Shown here one piece after another: positions 26,855 through 34,892 of a stretch of 46,452 bases of DNA. Each line of letters begins with the position of its first letter. Position 1 is the first letter of the stretch. This DNA is from an uncultured Erysipelotrichaceae bacterium (lineage in GTDB: Bacteria; Bacillota_I; Bacilli_A; RFN20; CAG-826): the NCBI GenBank assembly GCA_902803375.1, contig CADCPN010000043.1:1-46452 (forward strand), read 5' to 3'. The notes under the pieces are model-generated. The model made no database searches. It was not told the DNA's origin and saw nothing but the letters and a program-made list of their open reading frames with translations. A program made the position numbers and the translations under genes.

Positions 26855-26884
26855 GGAGGGCCCTATAGGGGCTTTAGTTACCAA
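26855..26884 (+). promoter_or_regulatory. ribosome site and hairpin before prs
   Basis: AGGAGG ends at about 26860, about 23 bases before ATG 26884, which is too far for normal initiation. Between them GCCC-TATAG-GGGC can form a short hairpin that would bring the two within normal distance. TATAGT near 26815 may be the -10. Confidence 0.4.
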
Positions 26885-27864
26885 TGAAGGATAACGCCAT
26901 TCTTTTCTCGCTTTCCGCTAATCAGGATTTAGCGGAAGCCATCGCCGAGGAACTACACGTTCAACTTGGTACCCGCACCATCAAGCACTTTCCCTCTGGA
27001 GAGACCATCGTCGAGCCGGTCGAGACCGTCCGCGGCAAGCAGGTCTTCATCATCCAGTCCACCTGCCCTCCCGTTAACGAGAACCTCATGGAGGTCCTAA
27101 TCTTCGTCGACGCCCTTCGTAGAAGCAGCGCCGCCGAGATCAACCTCATCGTTCCATACTTCGGCTATGCCCGCCAAGACAGAAAGGCCAAGCCAAGACA
27201 GCCGATCACCTCGGCCCTCGTCGCACATCTGCTTACCACTGCCGGCGTCGACCGCGTCGTCACCGTCAACCTCCATGCCGCTCAGATCCAGGGATTCTTC
27301 TCCTGCCTCGTCGATGACCTCACCGCCGTTCCGCTTATCGGAAAAGCCATCATTGCCGAGGGGCATGACTTCAATAACGTCTGCGTCGTCTCCCCAGACC
27401 ACGGCGGCGTCAACCGCGCCAGAGACCTCGCTGAGCAGTTCGATGCCCCGCTAGCCATCATCGATAAAAGGCGCAACTCCAGGCTTGAGCCGGAAGCCAT
27501 GAACATCATCGGCGACGTCAAAGGCAAGGACTGCATCATGGTCGACGATATGGTCGATACCGCCAGAAGCGCCTGCATCGGTGCTAATGCCTTAAAGAAA
27601 GCCGGCGCCAAGTCCGTCATGATGGCTGCCGTCCATGGCGTCTTCTCCGATCCCGCCTACGAGCTTCTTAAGGATGGCCCCTTCGATGAGCTCATCGTCA
27701 CCGACTCCATCCCGTTGCCGGAAAAGTTCCGCGCGCTTCCGTTTGTGAAGGTGGTCTCCTTGTCTTCCATGATCGCTGAGTGCATCGACCGCATCGTCAA
27801 CAACGAGCCGCTCTCCGCCGTCTATGCCGCTTATGCGGATCCGGCGATGATTAAGATGAACTAA
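26884..27864 (+). CDS. prs: ribose-phosphate pyrophosphokinase-family protein (divergent)
   Basis: A 326-residue protein aligning over the whole length of PRPP synthetases: VPYFGYARQDRKAKPRQPITS, the pyrophosphate-loop region SPDHGGVNRARDLAEQF, and the catalytic-loop IIDKRR. Several near-invariant positions differ. The metal-binding DLHA is NLHA here; the Asp after QIQGFF is Ser (FFSCLVDDL); and the ribose-5-phosphate loop DTAGT is DTARS (DDMVDTARSA). The early F-S-D-G-E motif is FPSGET. It would make PRPP for the apt, upp and hpt enzymes nearby if active. It could instead be a second, specialised or regulatory copy. Family is certain; catalysis is not. Confidence 0.85.
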   Translation: MKDNAILFSLSANQDLAEAIAEELHVQLGTRTIKHFPSGETIVEPVETVRGKQVFIIQSTCPPVNENLMEVLIFVDALRRSSAAEINLIVPYFGYARQDRKAKPRQPITSALVAHLLTTAGVDRVVTVNLHAAQIQGFFSCLVDDLTAVPLIGKAIIAEGHDFNNVCVVSPDHGGVNRARDLAEQFDAPLAIIDKRRNSRLEPEAMNIIGDVKGKDCIMVDDMVDTARSACIGANALKKAGAKSVMMAAVHGVFSDPAYELLKDGPFDELIVTDSIPLPEKFRALPFVKVVSLSSMIAECIDRIVNNEPLSAVYAAYADPAMIKMN

Positions 27865-27891
27865 ATTTAAGGGTCATTTGTTTGAATTTAT

Positions 27892-27926
27892 GCCCTAGAG
27901 ACATTTACGTCTTTGGGGCTTTTTCG
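27892..27926 (+). terminator. intrinsic terminator after prs
   Basis: GCCCTAGAGAC and GTCTTTGGGGC (two wobbles) surround ATTTAC and are followed by TTTTTCG. Confidence 0.8.
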
Positions 27927-28018
27927 AACCTAAAAAACTTTTCTTTCTTACTTTCTTTTGTAAATGGCTCTCCACCATGAAATCGCCTATTTTTTACCGA
28001 ATTACTGAAATAATGCGA

Positions 28019-28046
28019 TTGCATCGATACTATCGATTCCTATAAT
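28019..28046 (+). promoter_or_regulatory. promoter of AEC-dehydrogenase operon
   Basis: TTGCAT (28019-28024) and TATAAT (28041-28046) are 16 bp apart. The spacer holds two ATCGAT palindromes separated by ACT (28024-28038 region), a possible operator. AAAGGAGGG precedes ATG 28097. Confidence 0.6.
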
Positions 28047-28096
28047 TTCGGCGGAAATAAAAAAATCCAACCAAAAAATCGAAAGGAGGGTTTCTT

Positions 28097-29377
28097 ATGT
28101 TTCCACTATTTGCGGATGCCGCGGCCAACAACCTCGGCGAGAACCTCGCAAAAGCAATGAGCAGTACCAGTCTTTGGACCGCCATCGCTAAAACGGTTCT
28201 CATCATTCTTCTAGGCTTCTTCCTGACGAAGAAGAAAATCTTCCCTGAGGGAACCGCCAAAGTCCTCACCAAGGTCGTCATGGTCGTCGCACTCCCGTGC
28301 TTGGCCTTCACTTCCTTCATGAGCGCCTTCACCGTTGCCGCAGGCATTGACGCCATCGTCAACTTTGTGTTTGGCTTCTTGATCTACATCGCGTTCATCT
28401 TCTTGTCCAAACTCATCTTCATCTGGGTCAAGGATCCTGTGAAGAAGACCGTCCTCTGCGTCCTCTTCGCCTTCGGCTCCACCACCTTCTTCGGTCAGCC
28501 GATCATCTCTGCTGTCTATGACGCCCAGACCTACAATGACTCCAACCTATTGAACATTGCCTATCGCGTGTTCCTTTATTCCTACGCTTATGTCGCCGTT
28601 ATGGGCGTCAGGATCCGCCGTGCCAAGAAAGGGGAAGCCGTCGCGGAGGGCAAAAATGCCGCCGCCGCCGATGAAGGCATGACTTGGGGCGAGGTCATGA
28701 AGAAGATCTTCCTCAACCCGATCATCATCGCCACCCTCGTTGGCCTAGTCCTCTGGGCACTTCAGGGCATCCCGGGAACCGCCATCGTCCGTACCGACTG
28801 GCTCGCTCCGAAACAAGGCGTCTCCTATGCTGATGCCACAAAGGTCGCCTTCTGGAGAGTTGATGTCACCCTTCCTTGGATCTTCCAGGTTGCCAAGACC
28901 CTCGGCACCCTTGCTTCCCCGCTCGTCTGGCTTGCCATCGGCTGCAAGCTCGGCGCTTCCTCCCTTGCCGATGCCGCTAAGGATAAATACGCCTGGGCTT
29001 ACGGTTTGCTGAAGTCCATCCTTGCTCCGGCCATCGTCCTCGCCATCCTCTTCGCCGTCCAGGGCATCGCTGGTGCCTGTGGCTACAACCTTATCTCCAT
29101 CCAGACCGTCCAGTCTGCGGTCATCATGTGGCTTACCCCGGCTGCCACCGTCGCCGTTGCCTACTGCATCAGCGCCGATAAGGAAGCGGGCCTTGCCTCC
29201 CACATCTCTTTGATCTCCACCTTCACCGCCGTCATTGCGGTCGTCGTCTGGGTCATCGTCCTCACCCTCGTCAGCGCCTCTGGCTTCTTCCCTGACTATG
29301 GAGCCCTAGGCTCCCTCAGCAAGACTGGCGTCAACGCGGAAGCCGCCATCAATACGCTTATGGCCTTCCTCGCCTAA
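28097..29377 (+). CDS. AEC-family transporter (larger paralogue)
   Basis: A 426-residue membrane protein of the AEC family (PF03547), with about ten helices and a longer central loop (RRAKKGEAVAEGKNAAAADEGMT) and inserted loop around residues 235-255 compared with the 351-residue paralogue at 740. The N-terminal half has LIILLGFFLTKKKIFPEGTAK and VVALPCLAFTSFMSAF, and the C-terminal half has IMWLTPAATVAVAYCIS. AEC members move malate, lactate, malonate and related anions. The gene lies 22 bp upstream of a D-2-hydroxyacid dehydrogenase in one operon, so a 2-hydroxy or 2-oxo acid is a reasonable guess for the substrate. Confidence 0.87.
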   Translation: MFPLFADAAANNLGENLAKAMSSTSLWTAIAKTVLIILLGFFLTKKKIFPEGTAKVLTKVVMVVALPCLAFTSFMSAFTVAAGIDAIVNFVFGFLIYIAFIFLSKLIFIWVKDPVKKTVLCVLFAFGSTTFFGQPIISAVYDAQTYNDSNLLNIAYRVFLYSYAYVAVMGVRIRRAKKGEAVAEGKNAAAADEGMTWGEVMKKIFLNPIIIATLVGLVLWALQGIPGTAIVRTDWLAPKQGVSYADATKVAFWRVDVTLPWIFQVAKTLGTLASPLVWLAIGCKLGASSLADAAKDKYAWAYGLLKSILAPAIVLAILFAVQGIAGACGYNLISIQTVQSAVIMWLTPAATVAVAYCISADKEAGLASHISLISTFTAVIAVVVWVIVLTLVSASGFFPDYGALGSLSKTGVNAEAAINTLMAFLA

Positions 29378-29399
29378 TTTCCACAAGGAGTAAAACGCA

Positions 29400-30404
29400 A
29401 TGGAAAAGAAAATGATCTGCTTCGGAGTCAGAGACTACGAAAAGCCCTACTTCGAAAAACTCGGTAAGCAGTACGGATATGAATTCATCCTCCGTCCTGA
29501 ATATATCGGCAATGATTCCTGGGAGCTCGCCAAGGGCTTCGAGATCGTCATGGTCCGCGCTGGCTGCAACCTCGATAAAGAGCATCTAAAGCTCCTTAAG
29601 GACAACGGCCTCAAGTATTACCTAACCCGCACCGCTGGCTATTCCCACATCGACGTCGCTGCCTGCAAAGAGCTTGGCATCGAGACCGCCTTCGTTCCGG
29701 GCTATTCGCCCAACGCCATCTCCGAACTCGCGCTCACCCTCTCGATGATGCTTCTCCGCCACACGGCCCTAGCAACCTATTCGACCAAGTCTGGCAACTT
29801 CAAAGTCACCAATGCGATGTTCTCCCGTGAAGTCCGCGGCTGCACCGTTGCCATCCTTGGCTGCGGCAGAATCGGCTGCACCACCGCCACCCTCTTCAAG
29901 GGTCTAGGCGCCAGGGTCATCGGCTATGACGTCTTCGTCTCCGATCGCGCCAAGTCCCTCATGGAAATGAAGCCTATCGAGGAAGTCCTCGCCGAAGCCG
30001 ACATTGTCATCTGCCACATGGCTTACTTCAAAGGCTCCAACGACAACTTCATCGACGCGAAGAAGATCGCGATGATGAAGGATGGCGCCATCCTCGTCAA
30101 CGTCGCCCGCGGCGAAGTCCTTGAGACCGAAGCTGCCCTTGCTGCTGTTAAAAGTGGCAAACTCGGCGGATTCGGGCTTGATGTCATCGATCATGAAGGC
30201 ACTCTCTTCAACAAAGTCTTCGATCCTGCCCACATGGACAATCAGATCCATCAGGACATCATTGACCTCTATCCGCGCGTCCTCATCACCCCGCATATCG
30301 GCTCTGCCACCGACCTCGCCCTTGTTGATATGATCGAAATCACGATCAAGAACATGAACGAGTACATGGAGACCGGCCACTGCAAGAATTCCCTCATCAA
30401 GTAA
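29400..30404 (+). CDS. D-2-hydroxyacid dehydrogenase, NAD-dependent
   Basis: A 334-residue enzyme of the D-lactate dehydrogenase/VanH type. The Rossmann motif GCGRIG is near residue 155 followed by the acidic YDVF. The catalytic triad is visible: Arg in NVARGEV, Glu in DVIDHEG, His in TPHIGS. The substrate-binding TRTAGYSHIDV segment resembles D-lactate dehydrogenases. It probably interconverts pyruvate (or a related 2-oxo acid) and the D-hydroxyacid. It is the second gene after the AEC transporter, AAGGAG precedes its ATG, and a terminator follows. No D-Ala-D-Lac ligase is nearby, so a VanH role is not supported. Confidence 0.88.
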   Translation: MEKKMICFGVRDYEKPYFEKLGKQYGYEFILRPEYIGNDSWELAKGFEIVMVRAGCNLDKEHLKLLKDNGLKYYLTRTAGYSHIDVAACKELGIETAFVPGYSPNAISELALTLSMMLLRHTALATYSTKSGNFKVTNAMFSREVRGCTVAILGCGRIGCTTATLFKGLGARVIGYDVFVSDRAKSLMEMKPIEEVLAEADIVICHMAYFKGSNDNFIDAKKIAMMKDGAILVNVARGEVLETEAALAAVKSGKLGGFGLDVIDHEGTLFNKVFDPAHMDNQIHQDIIDLYPRVLITPHIGSATDLALVDMIEITIKNMNEYMETGHCKNSLIK

Positions 30405-30426
30405 GGGACTATCCGCTATGACCAAT

Positions 30427-30464
30427 AAGCCCAGCAAACCTCTCTTCGGATTTGCTGGGCTTTT
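30427..30464 (+). terminator. intrinsic terminator after dehydrogenase
   Basis: AAGCCCAGCAAA and TTTGCTGGGCTT pair perfectly around CCTCTCTTCGGA and run into TT. Confidence 0.85.
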
Positions 30465-30469
30465 GTTAT

Positions 30470-30780
30470 CATGACCGGCTGGGACCGCCTAAAACCGCCT
30501 GCTATGCGGGCGAGACGATAAAAAACCATGGCGGTCATGAAAAAAAAGCCCTCCGAGGGAGTACAAATGCAATGCTCAGTTGCCCTTGTATCCGAGGAGG
30601 ACTTTTATATTATGCCACTTAACAGCGACGAAGTGTCGAGCCTGTCGCGCACAAGGTGGGGCAGCAAGTACCACATAATGTTCGCGCCTTGAAGACACGG
30701 ATTCTTACCATGCTCCTAGAATGAGCAACTGAAGGATGCCGTGATATAACTCTTCGATTTTCGCGGCTATGGGAGTCATC
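30470..30780 (+). mobile_element. remnant of an IS200-type element
   Basis: The stretch begins with a 9-bp inverted pair TCATGACCG (30470-30478) and CGGTCATGA (30532-30540), then carries the 5' leader and first 26 codons of an IS200-type tnpA. The leader shows CCCTCCGAGGG, a TACAA...TTGTA hairpin with inner GCAA/TTGC, and the ribosome site GAGGAGG. The upstream CCTCC can pair with that site, as in the translation-blocking leaders of this family. No tnpB or right end was recognised. The sequence from 30693 to 30778 holds nothing I can name. Confidence 0.55.
30612..30692 (+). pseudogene. tnpA: truncated IS200-type transposase tnpA
   Basis: ATG 30612 follows GAGGAGG at about 30594-30600. The 26-residue frame ends SRTRWGSKYHIMFAP and then TGA (30690-30692). 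This matches the conserved start of IS200/IS605 TnpA (S-x-T-x-W-x-x-K-Y-H-I-x-F-x-P). The catalytic HUH motif and Tyr, which would follow in the next hundred or so codons, are absent in any frame. Confidence 0.65.
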
Positions 30781-31351
30781 AATATCCTAGTTTTTTTAAC
30801 TTCTTTTTCGCGTCTTCTAGATTGGTGAAGAGCACGCCTTTGATGCCTAGCTTTTCGCAAGGAGCGATATTCCTGGGGTTGTCATCAAGGAAGACGATGG
30901 AAGAGTAGTTCCTGCCCATTTCGTTTAGGACATTGAGGTAAGCTTGCTCAAAGGGCTTGGTGACCCCATAGGCGCAGGAGACGAATTCCTTATCAAAGCA
31001 TTTATGAAAGTCGGTTCCCTCGAACGTCCTATCAAGGAGACCTTCAAAGGAATCGCTAAGCAAGACGACCGTGTGCTTGCTGCGCATATCTTTCGCGAAC
31101 GCGATCATATCAAGCCTTGGCTTTGCGATTTCCTTGACTTCGGCATTGATGTCTGCTGGGGTTATGTTCATTAAAGCGGCGGTACGTTTGACGACTTCGT
31201 CATAGCCGTATTCTCCTCTATCGCCAGGCATGCAGATTTTATCTTTTTCTTCGCTTGCGTTCTCTTTAATGTGACGTTCAAAGATGGCCATAAAAGGATC
31301 GCCGGCGAAGAGGCCAAAGCAATCAAGAATCAATAGTTTATCGTCTTTCAT
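30779..31351 (-). CDS. HAD-superfamily hydrolase (subfamily IA-like)
   Basis: A 190-residue haloacid-dehalogenase-type protein. Motif I is LLILDCFGLFAGD near the N terminus, with Asp nucleophile but Cys at the usual second position. Motif II Ser is in VVLLSDSFEGLLD, the motif III Lys in GVTKPFEQAY and the motif IV acids in IVFLDDNPRNI. It resembles YihX-like phosphatases. The general-acid position D-x-F-G (rather than D-x-D) is a variant seen in some IA members. I place the start at 31351, after GGAGG; a longer frame begins at 31384. The ATG overlaps the stop of the HD gene (ATGA-type overlap), so the two are translationally coupled. Confidence 0.82.
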   Translation of the reverse strand: MKDDKLLILDCFGLFAGDPFMAIFERHIKENASEEKDKICMPGDRGEYGYDEVVKRTAALMNITPADINAEVKEIAKPRLDMIAFAKDMRSKHTVVLLSDSFEGLLDRTFEGTDFHKCFDKEFVSCAYGVTKPFEQAYLNVLNEMGRNYSSIVFLDDNPRNIAPCEKLGIKGVLFTNLEDAKKKLKKLGY

Positions 31352-32364
31352 TTTCTTTCCTCCAAAGGGCCTCCGGTGAGCCAATAGTCATAGGATTGCG
31401 AAAGGAAGGAAATCCCTTCTTTCCGAAGCTCTTCATTAAGGGCTGAGACTCTTCCTTTGCCAATGACTAATGGATCGATATAACGGCGTTTTGCATTGAT
31501 TTTAAACGAACTTGCATTGATTTTCTCGGTGGTTTTGTAGACTTTTCCAAGTCGGCGATAGTTTCTCCAAGCCTTGGCATATTTGTCGGATTTGGTGAGC
31601 TTAAGAAGGAGCGCTGTCTCGGATTTATAAAGGTCATCCTTGGTGATGACTCCTTCTTTGATGGCGGACTTTAGCAGGGCGGATAAAGCCTGCATCGCAT
31701 AGCGGTCCTCATCGCTAGAATAGACCTTCCCACAATCAAGAGCGAGCTTGGCGAACCTTGATGCTTTCTCTAGGGAACTAAAAGCTAATTCGGGGAAGCC
31801 ATCCTCGGCTTTTACGACGGATAAATCATTATAGAGTTCAGAAACTTCTTCTAACGTGGCAAAACCGAAATTGACCGCGTTAGAAAGGGTGTATTCTAGC
31901 CTGTCGGCAGAGAGTCTAGGAGAGTCATTATCCGCAATGGGATAAAGGTGATAATCGCCGACATCGACGACGACCATATCTTGGGAGAAGATGACATCCA
32001 AAAGGTCATCGTGGGCATAGATAAACGGCTCGGTTTCCTTTTCGGTGGATTCTTGCTTCAAGGAATCGCCGTTGCTGAAATCGATGACGTGGGCGAAGCA
32101 TGGGGTGGAGATATCGTGAAGTAGCCCGGCGATGCTCGTATGGAGATCGTGGGTGAAGTGATAGCAAATCAAAGCAACTCCGACGGAGTGCTCATAACGA
32201 GAATAATGGGCGAGTCTAGAGAAGAAAGGGAAGCTCGTATACTCTAGGCCGCAGTGCATGCTGACATCATCGAGTCTTTGGAATGTCGGAAGGGAGAGAT
32301 ATGCCACAATCTCTTTCGGCATATTCTCCTCGTAGGTTTTCCAGATTTCTTTCATCGGAAGCAT
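31348..32364 (-). CDS. HD-domain phosphohydrolase (dNTPase-like)
   Basis: A 338-residue protein with HD metal-site residues: Y-S-R-Y-E-H-S-V-G-V-A (near residue 60), then GLLHDISTPCFAHVIDF (near residues 80-96), giving the H...HD arrangement. It resembles SAMHD1/dGTPase-type HD proteins common in Firmicutes, with LPTFQRLDDVSMHCGLEYTSF as a hallmark of that uncharacterised subgroup. The distal catalytic Asp probably lies in a later helix. The substrate is likely a nucleotide but not proven. No clear ribosome site precedes ATG 32364, and a second ATG lies four codons in. It overlaps the HAD gene by 4 bp in one unit. Confidence 0.8.
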   Translation of the reverse strand: MLPMKEIWKTYEENMPKEIVAYLSLPTFQRLDDVSMHCGLEYTSFPFFSRLAHYSRYEHSVGVALICYHFTHDLHTSIAGLLHDISTPCFAHVIDFSNGDSLKQESTEKETEPFIYAHDDLLDVIFSQDMVVVDVGDYHLYPIADNDSPRLSADRLEYTLSNAVNFGFATLEEVSELYNDLSVVKAEDGFPELAFSSLEKASRFAKLALDCGKVYSSDEDRYAMQALSALLKSAIKEGVITKDDLYKSETALLLKLTKSDKYAKAWRNYRRLGKVYKTTEKINASSFKINAKRRYIDPLVIGKGRVSALNEELRKEGISFLSQSYDYWLTGGPLEERK

Positions 32365-32425
32365 TATGAACTAACAAGCGGGCAAATTTAATGCAAAAGT
32401 ATTGGAAAGAGTCTAGTTTATTCCC

Positions 32426-33466
32426 ATGCCGACTTTTGAAGAGAAGCTAAAAACCTATTACGAAGAGAATGGACGTGACCTCCCATGGAGAGAAAACGCA
32501 TCCCCTTATACCGTTTTGCTTTCGGAAGTCATGCTGCAGCAGACTCGCGTCGAAGCGGTCAAAGCCTACTACAGAAGATTTCTTTCTCGCTTCCCAGACG
32601 TCAAAAGTCTTGCCGAAAGCGAAGAGGATGAAGTCTTAAAGCTGTGGGAAGGGCTTGGCTACTATAGTCGTGCGAGAAACCTAAGGAAGGCCGCGATCGC
32701 CGTTATGGAAAACTTTGATGGCGAATTCCCTTCCTCGAAGAAGGAGCTTTTGTCTTTGCCGGGGGTTGGGGAATACACCTCTTCCGCCATTGCTTCTATC
32801 GCCTTCCATAAGAAAGATATTGCGGTAGATGGCAACCTTCTCCGCGTGTTCGCTCGCCTAACTAGCTATCCCCATGACATCAAATCCCCCAAAGCCAAAG
32901 AGGACTGCTACGACTATCTTTCCTCGCGGTTAAAGAAGATTGATCCAAGCATCTTCAACCAGTCCTTGATGGACCTAGGCGAGATCACCTGCATTCCTAA
33001 TGGCGCCCCGCATTGCGAATCCTGCCCTCTCGCAGATATTTGCCTTGCTCATAAGCAGAAGTTGGAGACCTCGTTTCCAGTCGTTCCCCCTAAGAAAGAG
33101 AAGCCGCATAAGAAAATGACGGTTCTCCTATTCTTGAAAGATTCCAAGGTTGGCATCGTGAAGCGCCCCGCTTCAGGGCTACTTGCTAATCTTTATGGCT
33201 TCCCGATGGAGGAAGGCCATTATGATGAAAACGCCTTGCGTGACCTTCTTGCCTCCAAGGGGATTAAAGTCTTACGCATGCGCCCCATGATTAAGAAGAA
33301 GCACGTCTTCACTCACCTAGTCTGGGACATGGAAGGCTATCCGATTGAAGTGGCGGATGCCCCGGTTCGCTTTGTGTCAGAAAAAGAAAGGCAGGAAAGC
33401 TATTCCCTACCTAGTGCCTTCAAAGGCTTAGAAGAAGAACTGCTAAAACTTAATTTGCTCTGTTAA
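32426..33466 (+). CDS. mutY: A/G-specific adenine DNA glycosylase
   Basis: A 346-residue base-excision repair enzyme that removes adenine mispaired with 8-oxoguanine. Seen: RDLPWRENASPYTVLLSEVMLQQTRVEAV with the catalytic Glu, helix-hairpin-helix LPGVGEYTSSAIASIAF, the catalytic Asp in AVDGNLLRVFARL, and the iron-sulphur cluster Cys set C-x6-C-x2-C-x5-C in CIPNGAPHCESCPLADIC. A C-terminal Nudix-like domain from about residue 225 recognises 8-oxoG. There is no Shine-Dalgarno; a TAGTTT six bases before the ATG hints at a leaderless message. It is divergent from the HD gene, and its 3' end overlaps the convergent HD gene by 17 bp. Confidence 0.95.
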   Translation: MPTFEEKLKTYYEENGRDLPWRENASPYTVLLSEVMLQQTRVEAVKAYYRRFLSRFPDVKSLAESEEDEVLKLWEGLGYYSRARNLRKAAIAVMENFDGEFPSSKKELLSLPGVGEYTSSAIASIAFHKKDIAVDGNLLRVFARLTSYPHDIKSPKAKEDCYDYLSSRLKKIDPSIFNQSLMDLGEITCIPNGAPHCESCPLADICLAHKQKLETSFPVVPPKKEKPHKKMTVLLFLKDSKVGIVKRPASGLLANLYGFPMEEGHYDENALRDLLASKGIKVLRMRPMIKKKHVFTHLVWDMEGYPIEVADAPVRFVSEKERQESYSLPSAFKGLEEELLKLNLLC

Positions 33467-33929
33467 GCTTCGGGAATAGGGGGATCGGCTTCCCCTTATG
33501 CTCGGCGGAGCAGCATTTCTTATCGAATTTCGATACAAGCCTCGCTTCTTTTGATCCTGGGAAGATCCAGAAAACAAGTGGGAACATATGAGCTTCAATG
33601 ATATGGAGCTCCTTTTCATTGAGATGGAAATCTCTCTTGGCATTCCTAGCGGCGATGAAAGGATGAGAGAAACCGTGATACTTGGCCCTATTCTGCTTGT
33701 CGTGCCAATCGTAGAGGTAGTAGTCGTGAAGAAGGGCGCCGCGGATGAGAGCGTGATAATCGATCTTCATCTTCTTGGATTTGGCATAGGCATATGCGCT
33801 TGTGGCGACATTGAGGCAATGGTCATAAACCGAAGTGTTGCCATGAGCCACGTATTCCTTGGTTGGCGCATATAGAGGCGACTTAAGGATGGGGAGCGCG
33901 ATGGCATCGAATTCGGCGTCGAGAATCAT
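33450..33929 (-). CDS. HD-domain hydrolase, small
   Basis: A 159-residue HD protein: SVYDHCLNVATSAYAYA supplies the first His, GALLHDYYLYDW the His-Asp pair, and SHPFIAARNAK and EAHMFPLVFWIFP later metal-site His residues, as in the YqeK/HDIG group of small HD hydrolases. The C terminus is Lys-rich. Substrate is unknown. A TATACT 11 bases before the ATG without a ribosome site suggests a leaderless transcript. It converges on mutY with a 17-bp overlap of the coding ends, and no terminator hairpin is obvious between them. Confidence 0.82.
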   Translation of the reverse strand: MILDAEFDAIALPILKSPLYAPTKEYVAHGNTSVYDHCLNVATSAYAYAKSKKMKIDYHALIRGALLHDYYLYDWHDKQNRAKYHGFSHPFIAARNAKRDFHLNEKELHIIEAHMFPLVFWIFPGSKEARLVSKFDKKCCSAEHKGKPIPLFPKLNRAN

Positions 33930-34029
33930 ATCTAAAGAGAAGTATAGTCTTTGTACCTACATTATTTAGTGCCAAAAACGTTAAAGCGTATGCCAACTAG
34001 CGTTTCTTTGGTCTTCTCCATAAAGGAGA

Positions 34030-34887
34030 ATGCGGATAAAATTCATTTATATGGCGTTATCTATTACCGTGCTCATCTTGTCCCTGCTCGCCGATGCGGG
34101 CGTTTGCGTCTACCTAGGGATGGCTTTCTCCTGGTGGTGGATGTTCCTTCTACCCGTCCTGTGGTTCTTCATCGATGCCGTGATCTTCGGACTTTGGGTT
34201 CTCATCCTCGTGCTCTGGGGGCCATTTCTTAACAAAAAGAAACCGACTACTAAGCCGAGCAAATTCTATTATTCCATCGTCAAACAAACGGATGCTTGGG
34301 TACTGGCATTTCTAAGAATTCACGTACATGTCCGCGGCGTTTCTCTTCCCAAAGAGCCTTATGTCCTCATCTCTAACCATCGTTCTAACTTCGACCAGAT
34401 GGCTCAGATCAAAGCTCTTAAGGGCATGCTTATCTGTATCAGCAAGCCTGAGAATATGGACTTCCCAATTGCCGGTCCGTTCATCCACCACGCTGGTTTC
34501 CTTCCCATCAATAGAGAGAATATGGTCGAAGGCGTGAAAACCATTAACCAGGCTTCTTCCTATTTGACCAAAGGCTACTGCAATATCGGCATCTCGCCAG
34601 AAGGCACTAGAAATAAGGGAACCGCTGATTTGCTTCCTTTCCATCCAGGCTCCTTCCGCGCCGCGATGGACGTGAAAGCGCCGATTGTCATCTGCTGCAT
34701 CAAAAACACCGATAAGATCAAGCATCGCACTCCTTGGAAAAGAAGCGATGTCTTCCTCGATATGCTGGAAGTCTTGCCTTATCAGAAGTACAAAGACATG
34801 TCTCCGGCTGAGGTTGCCGAGTATTGCTCCCACCTCATCAAGCGAGACCTCGATGTCGGCAACTTCTTGCTTGGCCAAGAGCTCTAA
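34030..34887 (+). CDS. plsC: 1-acylglycerol-3-phosphate acyltransferase (PlsC-like)
   Basis: A 285-residue membrane acyltransferase of phospholipid synthesis. The N terminus has two membrane segments (about residues 5-70). The acyltransferase motifs are NHRSNFDQ (HX4D catalytic pair, near residue 116), NRENMVEG in block II, and SPEGTRNKG in block III, all normal. It transfers a fatty acyl group to lysophosphatidic acid. The start is uncertain: AAAGGAG ends only one or two bases before ATG 34030, while the next ATG (34051) is 22 bases away. It is monocistronic, with a terminator. Confidence 0.9.
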   Translation: MRIKFIYMALSITVLILSLLADAGVCVYLGMAFSWWWMFLLPVLWFFIDAVIFGLWVLILVLWGPFLNKKKPTTKPSKFYYSIVKQTDAWVLAFLRIHVHVRGVSLPKEPYVLISNHRSNFDQMAQIKALKGMLICISKPENMDFPIAGPFIHHAGFLPINRENMVEGVKTINQASSYLTKGYCNIGISPEGTRNKGTADLLPFHPGSFRAAMDVKAPIVICCIKNTDKIKHRTPWKRSDVFLDMLEVLPYQKYKDMSPAEVAEYCSHLIKRDLDVGNFLLGQEL

Positions 34888-34892
34888 TCCAT

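Noticed and set aside
29400..30404. VanH-type vancomycin-resistance dehydrogenase
   Set aside because: No vanA-type ligase, vanX or vanRS genes are nearby; an AEC transporter is the partner.
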